Assembly: GCA_001303665.1 (NCBI GenBank)
Contig: LJUF01000045.1
Coordinates: forward strand, 1-13,134
Direction: 5' to 3'
DNA length: 13,134 nt
Source: Phycisphaerae bacterium SM23_33
GTDB taxonomy: Bacteria; Planctomycetota; Phycisphaerae; SM23-33
The first letter of the stretch is position 1; every line of letters begins with the position of its first letter. A program made the position numbers and the translations under genes. A model generated the notes under the pieces. The model was given only the letters and a program-made list of their open reading frames with translations. It was not told the DNA's origin and did no database searches. This document shows, piece by piece, positions 1 to 7,159 of this stretch.

Positions 1-1372
1 CGGCCGCATCTTTGGGGTCGACTCCCTCCAGGCCGTCGCTCACCTGCCGCTTGCCCACCCGCCAGGTCTTCTTCAGGTCCGCCGACAGGTAGCCGGTGAC
101 GGCGGTCTCGGGCAGCACGACGATCTTCGCCCCGGCGTGGTCGGCTCGGCGGACCAGGGCGGCGAGTCTGGTGCGATTGCCCGCCGGGTCGCCGAACTTG
201 CTGTAACACTGGATGGCCGCGACGAGGACCGTATCGGCCGGGCGGTCATCGAGCCTGAGCGTCCGCAGCAGCCGCCCGCTTTGCAGCTCCCAAAGGCGGA
301 TGATGCCGCGGGTGTCGCCCGCAGCCAGCGCCTTGCCGTCGGGGCTGAAGCAGACGGCCCCGCCGCCGGCGGGGAAATGCCGCAGGCGCTGCCCGTCGTA
401 CAGATTGACCGAGACCTTCCCGCGCGCGCTGAAGGCCAGGCTGCGGGCGTCGGGCGAAAAGGCCACGCCATCGTAAAGTCGGCGGCGCCGCCACGGCTCG
501 GCCTCGGCCTTCTCGCAGGCGAACGAGTAGGCCCAGCCCTTGCGCGGGAGGCGGCCCATGACCGTTACCGCCCGCGCGTCCCAGGTGATCAGCCCACCCT
601 CGTAGGTCTTCAGGCGCTCAAGTGCGTATGCATCCGGTCGGCTGGAGCTGCGGGCGTACCGCCAGGACACGGCCCAGCCCTCCGCTCGCCCGGGCGAAGG
701 CGGGAAGGCGGCGAGCAGGACGTCGCCCTGCGACAAGGCCATCTTTGGCCGCGGCAGGCCCCAGCGACCAGGCGGCTGGACGTCCCGCTTCACCTTGTCC
801 AGGATCTCGGGCGGCTCGTCCTTTCGGGTATGCCAGGCCAGCAGCCCCCCCGCCGCCGTCATCGCCAGCAGGCGGTCGCCGTTGAGGTTGAACGTCGCGG
901 CCAGGACGGAGCTCTGGTCGTCCTTGGGCGGCTTCAGCCCGCGGGCGGGCAAGTCGGCCCCCGGCTTCCACAGCGCCAGACGGGCCGGAGCCGACAGCCG
1001 CCCAGGCTTGCCGGATCGCTCGTAAAACCCCATGGCCATGGTCGCCCCGTCGGGATGGAAGGTGACGGGGGCACAGGTGTCCGGGATGATGAGGCGCTGG
1101 CCTGTTTCCAGGTTCCATTGGGCGGTCCAGCACTGCCAGTCCGTGCCGGGGCGGTTCATCGCCAGCACGTAGTAGCTGGCCACGAGCCGCCGGCCGTCCG
1201 GGCTGAACGTGATGGACGTGACCTGGGGGAGGTGGTGCTCGCGGTCGTGTGGCGAGGCCCCCGGCCCCGCCCCCGGGAGCCCTTCCGCCCCTGTCGGCCT
1301 GCCCGCACCTCCGGCGGCCGCAAACAGCAGCAACGCCCACGCCCCTTGCAGGAACGCCGCGGTCCTCATCAT
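1..1372 (-). CDS. Secreted WD40-repeat / nitrilase-superfamily fusion protein (C-terminus outside window)
   Basis: The frame is open from ATG 1372 to the window edge (457 residues seen, no stop). The start is the ATG-ATG pair at 1372/1369, preceded by GGGGAG. Residues 1-24 look like a signal peptide (MMRTAAF, then an Ala/Leu-rich core). Residues 47-366 hold about six WD40-like units, with FSPDG or variants at 56-60, 105-109, 305-309 and 342-346 and W-D/W-E strand ends at 264-265 and 361-362. About 14 residues after the last unit (LWELQSG) a new domain starts at 382: LVAAIQCYSKFGD, then AKIVVLPETAVTGY. This matches the N-terminus of carbon-nitrogen hydrolases; E422 in VLPE is the expected first member of the Glu-Lys-Cys triad. 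The Lys and Cys would lie beyond base 1. Family members hydrolyse amides or nitriles; the substrate is unknown. It is probably exported and probably last of the three minus-strand genes visible here. The fusion is read directly; activity is inferred. Confidence 0.85.
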   Translation of the reverse strand, partial: MMRTAAFLQGAWALLLFAAAGGAGRPTGAEGLPGAGPGASPHDREHHLPQVTSITFSPDGRRLVASYYVLAMNRPGTDWQCWTAQWNLETGQRLIIPDTCAPVTFHPDGATMAMGFYERSGKPGRLSAPARLALWKPGADLPARGLKPPKDDQSSVLAATFNLNGDRLLAMTAAGGLLAWHTRKDEPPEILDKVKRDVQPPGRWGLPRPKMALSQGDVLLAAFPPSPGRAEGWAVSWRYARSSSRPDAYALERLKTYEGGLITWDARAVTVMGRLPRKGWAYSFACEKAEAEPWRRRRLYDGVAFSPDARSLAFSARGKVSVNLYDGQRLRHFPAGGGAVCFSPDGKALAAGDTRGIIRLWELQSGRLLRTLRLDDRPADTVLVAAIQCYSKFGDPAGNRTRLAALVRRADHAGAKIVVLPETAVTGYLSADLKKTWRVGKRQVSDGLEGVDPKDAA

Positions 1373-1451
1373 GGGCTCTCCCCGCGCATTGACTGTCGCC
1401 CGGGCGCTCGTCGTCGCGTCCGGGCATGCCGAAAGACCTCTGTGCAGCTCA

Positions 1452-1913
1452 TCAGCCACCGGGGCGCCAGGCGACGCAGTGCGCGGCAAAGTGCTTCAAG
1501 GCGCCGCTCTTGATGATGACGGCCTCCGGGCGCAGCACGGTCGCATACATGGTCACCAGCGAAATGACGTCCAGCAGCGACCGGTAACCGGACAGGCCGG
1601 ACATGTCGATGTAGACCTTGCTGAAATCCTCGCCCAGGGCCAGCGCCGCCCGGACGTCGAAGGCGTCCAGAACCTCAAACCGAATGCCCGGGTGCGTCCG
1701 CCTGGCGCGCTCGATGCATTCGAGGCTGATGTCGGTGCCGATAACCCGCTTGCAGCGTTCGGCGATCAGGACGGTCGTCGTGCCCCATTCGCAGCCGATC
1801 TCCAGAACCACGTCTTCGGCGCGGACCCATTCCGGGATCGTGGCGCGGTACTCCTTCACGCCGCGGGTGGCCACGAACCTGGTCTTCAGCCTGAACTGCT
1901 TCTCGTTCGCCAT
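1452..1913 (-). CDS. Class I SAM-dependent methyltransferase
   Basis: The product is a 153-residue soluble protein with a Rossmann-type SAM-binding fold. Motif I is VLEIGCEWG (residues 36-44) and the acidic residue at the end of strand 2 is D61 in GTDIS. A post-motif strand follows at VYIDMSGLSGY (100-110), and a late strand at PEAVIIKSGALKHF (129-142). It is short for the class and has no obvious substrate-recognition insert, so the substrate is not assignable. The start ATG at 1913 has no clear Shine-Dalgarno. It lies 49 nt downstream of the GuaA-like gene and 79 nt upstream of the WD40-nitrilase gene, in the same direction, so cotranscription is likely. The fold assignment is firm; any role in RNA or small-molecule methylation would be a guess. 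Confidence 0.85.
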   Translation of the reverse strand: MANEKQFRLKTRFVATRGVKEYRATIPEWVRAEDVVLEIGCEWGTTTVLIAERCKRVIGTDISLECIERARRTHPGIRFEVLDAFDVRAALALGEDFSKVYIDMSGLSGYRSLLDVISLVTMYATVLRPEAVIIKSGALKHFAAHCVAWRPGG

Positions 1914-1962
1914 GGACGTGCGTCTTTGTGGCCAGGCAGGCGGGCCTGCGGGCCCCCGGCCC

Positions 1963-2928
1963 TTACACCGCCTCGATGGTCGAGGGCGGCTTGCGGGTCA
2001 CGCTATAGGTGACGCTGACGACACCGGGCACCTCGGTGGTGATCCTGGCGGCCAGCTTCTGCAATACCTCGAACGGCAGCTCCGTCGGCGAGCCGGTCAC
2101 CGCGTCGGTGCTGTCCCAGCAGCGGACCTCGATCTGATAGCCGTAGTCCCGCTTGCCGTCGCGCACGCCGGTGACCTTGTCCTCGTGCAGTATGGCCAGG
2201 TACTGGAACGCCCCGCTGTTGGCCAGCTCTTCCTCGACGATCTTCGTGGCCGCGCGGACCAAGCCGACCCGCGGCGGCGTCACCTCGCCGATGACCCGGG
2301 CGCACAAGGCTGGGCCGGGGAACGGCGGTCGGGCGTAGATTTCCTTCGGCAGCCCCAGGGCCTTGGCCACCACCCGCACCGCCGGCTTGCGCAGCTGGAT
2401 GATCGGCTCGATGACCTCGTAGCCGAAGGCTTTCTGCGTGTCGATGCCGAGCTGGGCCAGGATGTTGTGCTGCCGCTTGACGCCGGCGACGGTCTCCTCC
2501 ACATCGGTGTAATTCGTGCCCTGGAGCAGGCAGGTCGCGCCGCTGTCCTTTACGAGCTTGCCGAAGACGTCCTTGTAGAAGGTCTGGGTAATGGCCTGGC
2601 GCTTCTGTTCGGGGTCGGTCAGGCCTTTCAGGGCGGCGAAGAACTGCCGCTTGGCGTCGACGATCTCCACGGGCACGCCGAGGTCGGCGAAGATCCGGCC
2701 CACGCCCTGCGGCTCGCCCTCGCGCATCAGGCCGTTCTCAATGAAATACGTCTTCAGCCGCCGCCCCAGGGCCTTGTGCCCCAGCATGGTGACGACGGCC
2801 GAATCCACGCCGCCCGACAGGGCGTTGACGGCCAGGCCGTCGCCGGCCCGCCGGGCGACCTGGCCGGTCTTCTCCTCGATGAACGCCGCGACATCCAGCC
2901 GGTCTTCCGGGATCTCCACAATCTCCAT
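1963..2928 (-). CDS. Stand-alone GMP synthase-type PP-loop ATPase (GuaA C-terminal/ExsB-like)
   Basis: The product has 321 residues. The PP-loop is SGGVDS (38-43), followed by the GMP-synthase landmarks ALKGLTDPEQKR (99-110), LLQGTNYTDVEET (134-146), RPPFPGPAL (200-208), RVIGEVT (211-217) and a C-terminus ending KPPSTIEAV. Bacterial GuaA usually carries an N-terminal glutamine amidotransferase domain; none is encoded here, so ammonia would have to come from a separate subunit or from free NH3. The usual GuaA signature GTxYPDVIES is altered to GTNYTDVEET, and the HHNVGG segment reads QHNIL. This matches a divergent branch often labelled ExsB family, so XMP amination is possible but not certain. 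The start at 2928 is set by AAGGAG (2939-2944) 10 nt upstream; the frame stays open further upstream to 3276 but that part has no family similarity. It is first in a likely minus-strand operon with the methyltransferase and the WD40-nitrilase gene. Confidence 0.85.
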   Translation of the reverse strand: MEIVEIPEDRLDVAAFIEEKTGQVARRAGDGLAVNALSGGVDSAVVTMLGHKALGRRLKTYFIENGLMREGEPQGVGRIFADLGVPVEIVDAKRQFFAALKGLTDPEQKRQAITQTFYKDVFGKLVKDSGATCLLQGTNYTDVEETVAGVKRQHNILAQLGIDTQKAFGYEVIEPIIQLRKPAVRVVAKALGLPKEIYARPPFPGPALCARVIGEVTPPRVGLVRAATKIVEEELANSGAFQYLAILHEDKVTGVRDGKRDYGYQIEVRCWDSTDAVTGSPTELPFEVLQKLAARITTEVPGVVSVTYSVTRKPPSTIEAV

Positions 2929-2951
2929 GCTGCCAACTCTCCTTATGGGTG

Positions 2952-2981
2952 ATCCTATCGGTAACACATACAGCCTGTCCA
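2952..2981 (-). promoter_or_regulatory. Candidate sigma-70 promoter for the GuaA-like operon
   Basis: On the minus strand, TGGACA (2976-2981) lies 18 nt from TAGGAT (2952-2957). Initiation about 7 nt downstream would give a short leader of about 17 nt that begins at the AAGGAG ribosome-binding site (2939-2944). The match is by eye and the short leader is a reason for caution. Confidence 0.35.
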
Positions 2982-3296
2982 CGGGTGTCTGGACTGAAGG
3001 CAGCGGCTGCGTATGTGGAGCTGTCCTCCGGGCCGAAAGAGGCCCCGCCTCCGGGCCCGAAGCGCCCACGTCTCTTGGCTTGCCAGGCCACGGCATTCTG
3101 GCAGGGCCGGCACGCTTGTCAAGGCACAAATCCAGCCGGCCCGCAAGAGCCAGCCAACAGGCCGCCACAGTCAAAGCGAGCTTCAAGACAACAATGACTT
3201 CGGCCGTCTGGAACGGACGGACCCGACGACCGGGCCTGTCGAGCAATTCTGCCGGACCCGTCGGCCGGAACAACATGCCCGATGAAAAATCGATTT

Positions 3297-3314
3297 CCGG
3301 GCTTGCAAGCTCGG
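3297..3314. promoter_or_regulatory. 18-bp dyad overlapping the -35 box, candidate operator
   Basis: CCGGGCTTGCAAGCTCGG is a palindrome with one mismatched pair (3300/3311); its inner ten bases GCTTGCAAGC are perfect. It covers the -35 box of the candidate kinase promoter, where a dimeric regulator would usually act. A site for the response regulator encoded downstream is possible but not shown. Confidence 0.4.
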
Positions 3315-3331
3315 CTGCCGGCCGTTATGCT
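3303..3331 (+). promoter_or_regulatory. Candidate sigma-70 promoter for the kinase/regulator operon
   Basis: TTGCAA (3303-3308), a 17-nt spacer and TATGCT (3326-3331) make a reasonable -35/-10 pair. It lies about 60 nt upstream of the chosen GTG start of the histidine kinase. Its -35 box lies inside the dyad at 3297-3314. Confidence 0.4.
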
Positions 3332-3379
3332 CGGGACGGCTGAGTAAAGGGACTTCCACTCTCGTCGGTGCATTTCCTC

Positions 3380-3383
3380 GGAG
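3380..3383 (+). promoter_or_regulatory. Ribosome-binding site deciding the kinase start
   Basis: GGAG lies 8 nt before GTG 3392. The upstream in-frame GTG at 3368 has only a distant GGGA, 16 or more nt away. The site therefore favours GTG 3392 as the start. Confidence 0.55.
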
Positions 3384-3391
3384 CATGGACT

Positions 3392-5803
3392 GTGAAAGAA
3401 CAGGACAAGCGACCGTCTCCGCCCGCGGCAGAGGTTGCGGCCCTTTCTCAGCGGCCCGGGGGACACGGGCTCCCTCCGCCGGCCAGCGACGAGCAGGAAA
3501 GACCCGCTTCCGCCTGGAGCCTCAGCCGGCCCCTGATGATCTCCCTGGCGATCGTGATCGTTCTGTACATCCCCAGCCGATATAACCAGGACTTCGTCCG
3601 CAAGCACTACCTGCTCTTTCACAGTCTGGCCGAGCTGTTCAGCATCGTCGTCGCCTGGAGCATCTTCGCGCTGGTTTGGCACTCGCGCCAGCGCCTGGAC
3701 AACAGCTATCTGGTGCTGCTGGGCGTGGCCTACCTGTTCGTGGGGACGCTGGACCTGATTCACACGCTGGCCTATCCGGGCATGGGCGTGTTCGCGGCCG
3801 GTGACACGAACCTGGCGGCCCAGTTGTGGGTGGCCGCCCGGTACCTCGAAAGCCTCTCGCTGCTGGTCGCGCCCCTGCTGTTTGGGCGAAGGCTCCGCCT
3901 GGCCGTCCCGCTGGTGGCCTACGGGGCAGTCAGCTGCCTGCTGCTGCTTTGCATCTTCCAGTGGCAGGTCTTCCCCACTTGCTTTGTGGACCGTCCCCTG
4001 CCGGGGCAAGAAGCCGGATTGACCGGCTTCAAGATCGGCAGCGAGTACGCCATCTGCCTGATCCTTGCCGCCGCCGCCGTGCTGCTGTTGAAAAACCGCA
4101 GGCGCTTCGACCGGCAGGTGGTGCCGATGCTCGCCTGGTCCATCGTCATCACCGTCGCTGCGGAACTGGCCTTTACCCTGTACAAGGGGCCGTACGGCCC
4201 GGCCAACCTGATCGGGCACTTCTTCAAGATCGTCTCCTTCTATTTCATCTACCGGGCCATCATCCAGACCGGCCTGGTCAAGCCGCAGGTCATCCTCTAC
4301 CGAAACCTCAAGCGCAGCCAGGAGGCCTTGCAGAACTCCCGCGACGAGCTGGAGCAGCGCGTCCGGGAACGCACCGCCGAACTGACCCAGGCCAACCTGG
4401 CCCTTCAGCAAGAGATCAGCGAGCGCCAGCAGGCCGAGGAAGCGCTGCGGGAACAGTCCGGGGTCCTGGAGGCCTTCTTCAAGCACACGATCGCCCCTCT
4501 GGTGTTTCTGGACAAGGAATTCAACTTCGTTCGGGTCAACGAAGCCTACGCCAAGGCCTGCCAGCGCGACGTTTCGGAATTCCCCGGGCATAATCACTTC
4601 GAGTTCTATCCTTCGGAGGCCAAGGCGATCTTCGAAGAGGTCGTCCGCACCAAGGCTCCGTACCACGCCGTGGCCAAGCCGTTCTGCTTCCCGGACCATC
4701 CTGAATGGGGCGTGACATACTGGGACTGGTTCCTTGTGCCCATTCTGGACGGGGCGGGGGAAGTGGAGTTTCTGGTCTTCTCTCTCGAAGACGTCACCCA
4801 GCGCAAGCGCGCCCAGGACGAGGTGGAATCGGAGCGGCAGCGGTTGTATTCCGTGCTGAACGTGCTGCCCGGGTACGTTGCCATCGTGACCGCCGACCAT
4901 GCCATCCGTTTCGCCAACCACAGGTTCCTGAATCTGTTCGGCGAGCCGGGCGAAAACCCCTGCTATGTGGTTCAGCGCCGGCGCAGCAAGCCCTGTGAGA
5001 ACTGCCCCGTTCTGGAAATCCTTGACAGCAGGCGTCCCCAGGAATGGGAATGGACCGACCCCGACGCCCGGACCTATCGTGTTTGGGGATATCCGTTCCC
5101 CAATCCCGACGGCACGCTGGGCGTGCTCCAGTTGGGCATTGATATCACCGAACGAAAGGAGCTGGAGCAGGAGGTCCTGGAGATCAGCGAGATCGAGCGG
5201 CAGCGAATCGGGCACGACCTGCACGACACCGTGGGGCAGAACCTCACCGGGGCCGCGTTCCTCAGCAGGGTGCTGGGGGACCGGCTGGCCGAAAGGCAGG
5301 CCCCGGAAGCCGCCCAGGCGGCGAAGATCGAGGAGCTGCTCAACCGGGCCATCGTCCAGACGCGCTCCGTCGCAAGAGGCCTGTCTCCCGTGCGCATGGA
5401 CGCCGACGGCCTGGTGCCCGCCATTATGGAGATGGCGTCCTCCATAGAGAAGGTGTACGGGATCCGCTGCACCGTGGATTATAGCGAGTCCGTGTCTCCG
5501 ACAGACAACGTGGTGGCGACCCATCTCTACCGGATCATCCAGGAGGCCGTGAACAATGCCATGAAGCACGGCAAGGCCAAGAACGTCCACATCGCCCTCC
5601 GGGGCGACGACCACAAGATCCGGCTTACGATTCAGGACGACGGCGTGGGGATGCCCCAGGACGTCGATGAAAGCAAGGGCATAGGGCTGCGCATCATGCG
5701 CTACCGGGCGGGAATGATCGGAGCATCGCTGCGCGTCGGGGCCCAGCCCGGCGGAGGGACCGTCGTGGAGTGTTCGCTGCGACTGTTGAGACCATGGAAA
5801 TAG
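3392..5803 (+). CDS. Membrane sensor histidine kinase, MASE3-PAS-PAS-HisKA_3-HATPase
   Basis: The product has 803 residues from GTG 3392 (811 from GTG 3368). A Pro-rich cytoplasmic tail (1-40) precedes a multi-helix membrane sensor (about 42-297) with MASE3 features: a HSLAELFSIVVAW helix, then HTLAYPGMGVF and AAQLWVAARYLES. A coiled coil (305-355, QRVRERTAEL) leads into PAS1 (about 357-472) and PAS2 (about 482-592). PAS2 carries C524, C535 and C538 (the last two as PCENCPV). The dimerisation domain is NarL-type: ERQRIGHDLHDTVGQ, with H611 the likely phosphorylated residue. The ATPase has an N-box (QEAVNN, 717-722) and G boxes DDGVGMP and GIGLRIM. It should autophosphorylate and pass phosphate to the response regulator 9 nt downstream. 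The domain architecture is clear; the ligand is unknown. Confidence 0.93.
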   Translation: MKEQDKRPSPPAAEVAALSQRPGGHGLPPPASDEQERPASAWSLSRPLMISLAIVIVLYIPSRYNQDFVRKHYLLFHSLAELFSIVVAWSIFALVWHSRQRLDNSYLVLLGVAYLFVGTLDLIHTLAYPGMGVFAAGDTNLAAQLWVAARYLESLSLLVAPLLFGRRLRLAVPLVAYGAVSCLLLLCIFQWQVFPTCFVDRPLPGQEAGLTGFKIGSEYAICLILAAAAVLLLKNRRRFDRQVVPMLAWSIVITVAAELAFTLYKGPYGPANLIGHFFKIVSFYFIYRAIIQTGLVKPQVILYRNLKRSQEALQNSRDELEQRVRERTAELTQANLALQQEISERQQAEEALREQSGVLEAFFKHTIAPLVFLDKEFNFVRVNEAYAKACQRDVSEFPGHNHFEFYPSEAKAIFEEVVRTKAPYHAVAKPFCFPDHPEWGVTYWDWFLVPILDGAGEVEFLVFSLEDVTQRKRAQDEVESERQRLYSVLNVLPGYVAIVTADHAIRFANHRFLNLFGEPGENPCYVVQRRRSKPCENCPVLEILDSRRPQEWEWTDPDARTYRVWGYPFPNPDGTLGVLQLGIDITERKELEQEVLEISEIERQRIGHDLHDTVGQNLTGAAFLSRVLGDRLAERQAPEAAQAAKIEELLNRAIVQTRSVARGLSPVRMDADGLVPAIMEMASSIEKVYGIRCTVDYSESVSPTDNVVATHLYRIIQEAVNNAMKHGKAKNVHIALRGDDHKIRLTIQDDGVGMPQDVDESKGIGLRIMRYRAGMIGASLRVGAQPGGGTVVECSLRLLRPWK

Positions 5804-5812
5804 GGCAAGCCC

Positions 5813-6499
5813 ATGGCTGGAAGAAAACCAGGCGACGAGAAAGGGCCCGCCAAGATAGTGATTGTGGACGACCATCCCATCGTCCGTGAGGGACTGGCCG
5901 AGCTCATCAACACAAAGCCGGACCTCGCGGTTTGCGGTGAGGCCGACAACGCCGCCGACGCCCTCAGTGTCATTGAAAAGACCCGGCCGGACGTGGCCAT
6001 CGTGGACCTGGCCCTGAAGGACAGCGACGGTCTGGATCTGATAAAGGACGTGCGTGTCCGGTTCCCCAAGGTGTCCATCCTGGTCCTTTCCATGCGAGAC
6101 GAAACCTTCTATGCCGAGCGGGTGCTGCGCGCGGGGGCCCAGGGCTACATCACCAAGGAGGAAGCCACCGCCAACGTGATCGAGGGGATTCGAAAGGTGC
6201 TCAGCGGGGGCGTGTACATGAGCCAGAACATGGCGGCCAAGATGCTCGGCAGGCTCCTTCCCGGCCGGCGGGACACCGGCTCGACCCCGGTGGAAAGGCT
6301 TACCGACCGGGAACTGCAAGTCCTCGAGCTGGTGGGGACCGGCCTGACCACGACCGAGGCCGCCGGGAGGCTGCATCTGAGCGTCAAGACCATCGAGTCC
6401 TACCGCGAGCGGATCAAAGAGAAGCTCGGCCTGGACAGCGCCTCCGACCTGCTGAAGTTCGCCATCAAGTGGGTCCACCGCAAGCAAGGCATGATATAA
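5813..6499 (+). CDS. NarL/FixJ-family response regulator with LuxR-type HTH
   Basis: The product has 228 residues. The receiver domain (14-130) has acidic residues D19/D20 (IVIVDDHP), the phosphoacceptor D65 (AIVDLALKDSDG), S93 in the Thr/Ser position and K115 (GYITKEE). A linker leads to a LuxR/GerE helix-turn-helix (about 160-225) with LTDRELQVLELV and LSVKTIESYRERIKEKL, which should bind DNA as a phosphorylated dimer. It follows the kinase stop by 9 nt, so the two are cotranscribed cognate partners. An AGGG 7 nt before the ATG is a modest ribosome-binding site. The targets are unknown; the dyad at 3297-3314 is one candidate. Confidence 0.95.
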   Translation: MAGRKPGDEKGPAKIVIVDDHPIVREGLAELINTKPDLAVCGEADNAADALSVIEKTRPDVAIVDLALKDSDGLDLIKDVRVRFPKVSILVLSMRDETFYAERVLRAGAQGYITKEEATANVIEGIRKVLSGGVYMSQNMAAKMLGRLLPGRRDTGSTPVERLTDRELQVLELVGTGLTTTEAAGRLHLSVKTIESYRERIKEKLGLDSASDLLKFAIKWVHRKQGMI

Positions 6500-6907
6500 G
6501 CTGGACTTAGGCGCAGCCCTGCCGAACTGCCCCACCCGCCCCGGCCGCAGGCCCCCCCCCCAATCCGGGCCTGACAGCGCCGCCCGCCTCTGCGGGGTGT
6601 ATTCCCGGCTGAAGGTTCCCTCAGATTAACACCTGAGAAACGCATCGGTCACGTAACGTAATGGACCTCCCCGACACGTCTTGCCTTAACATCCCCTACG
6701 AGAAAAACGGGGCCGCCACCGATTGATGCTGCCTCCGGCCGCGAGGTAATCTTCAGGCGAGGGGTCGCGGGCATAGGTACCGCGAGAGCGGAGGCAGGGG
6801 CGACAGCCGTTTCGTTCGTCCAGACAAACAGACGGAAGTCCGTGAACGATGCGTCGCGGCGGCCGGCAGCCGCGTGCGCGTCCCGGAACACGCGAAGGGG
6901 CACCGTC
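6500..6907. other. Intergenic region (408 bp), no supported gene
   Basis: This separates the response regulator from the HicB-like gene. It has a run of nine C near 6552-6560 and a short hairpin just downstream (CCCGC, CTCT loop, GCGGG, near 6582-6595) that could weakly terminate the kinase operon but lacks a T tract. A minus-strand frame (6649-6984) crosses it, with an unrecognisable translation and no good start; I do not call it. No convincing promoter stands out. Confidence 0.5.
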
Positions 6908-7120
6908 ATGAACGTCACTGTCAGGATCGCGCGGAACACGCGGGGCTGGTACCGGGCGTGGTGCCCGGCCCTGCCGGGCTGCATGGTGCACGGCCGGTCG
7001 CATCAGGAGGCCGCTGCCAACCTCAGCCGGGCCATTCACGCCTATGTGGTGAATTTGAACGTCGTGCTCCCGCGGGAACTGGAACGGAAGTTCCTCGCTG
7101 AGGGGCGGCTGGCCAGTTGA
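6908..7120 (+). CDS. Orphan HicB-like small protein
   Basis: The product is a 70-residue protein: MNVTVRIARNTRGWYRAWCP, then LPGCMVHGRSHQEAAANLSRAIHAYVVNL. This is the HicB antitoxin-like fold: beta-strands with an aromatic W/Y, the LPGC turn, the G.S..EA segment and an Ala-rich helix. The ATG at 6908 is preceded by AAGGGG at a 7-nt spacing. An upstream in-frame start at 6842 would add an Arg-rich, unconserved leader, so I prefer 6908. No HicA toxin (a short RNA-binding protein with a catalytic His) is seen on either side, and the C-terminus is too short for a full ribbon-helix-helix domain. It may be a solitary regulator or a degenerate antitoxin. It precedes the sigma factor by 39 nt and is probably cotranscribed. 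Confidence 0.75.
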   Translation: MNVTVRIARNTRGWYRAWCPALPGCMVHGRSHQEAAANLSRAIHAYVVNLNVVLPRELERKFLAEGRLAS

Positions 7121-7146
7121 GGCAGCGCGTCCGGCGCAGTGAAAGG

Positions 7147-7152
7147 AAGGAG
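7147..7152 (+). promoter_or_regulatory. Ribosome-binding site deciding the sigma factor start
   Basis: AAGGAG lies 7 nt before ATG 7160. It falls inside the frame that would run from the alternative GTG 7139, so the ATG is the better start. Confidence 0.65.
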
Positions 7153-7159
7153 ACGGCAG

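Larger units (their letters stand above)
2929..3391. other. Divergent intergenic region (463 bp)
   Basis: This lies between the minus-strand GuaA-like gene and the plus-strand kinase. Open frames cross it on both strands, but they look non-coding, with Arg/Pro/Ser-rich, unrecognisable translations. It holds the two candidate promoters listed separately. Between them (about 2985-3295) I see no gene, RNA gene or repeat. Confidence 0.6.

Noticed and set aside
618..1427. Minus-strand frame of 269 codons starting at 1427
   Set aside because: It is a shifted shadow of the WD40-nitrilase frame, with a low-complexity Pro/Arg/Gly translation and no motif.
137..1513. Long plus-strand open frame (458 codons) opposite the WD40-nitrilase gene
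   Set aside because: Its translation is Arg/Gly/Pro-rich with no domain. The minus-strand frame here gives clear WD40 and nitrilase motifs, and the plus frame arises from the high GC at codon position 3.
1618..2952. Plus-strand open frame of 444 codons opposite the GuaA-like gene
   Set aside because: The translation (rich in His, Asp, Leu repeats) is typical of an antisense frame of GC-rich coding DNA. GuaA motifs are unambiguous on the other strand.
2929..3276. N-terminal extension of the GuaA-like protein up to ATG 3276
   Set aside because: It has no family similarity, the standard domain begins at 2928, and a good ribosome-binding site sits directly before that ATG.
3119..6535. Giant minus-strand open frame (1138 codons) antisense to the kinase and regulator
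   Set aside because: It is a codon-bias artefact: both plus-strand genes have complete, well-known domains, and the antisense translation shows no motif.
6649..6984. Minus-strand frame of 111 codons between the regulator and the HicB-like gene
   Set aside because: It overlaps the HicB-like gene antisense, has no ribosome-binding site and no recognisable domain.
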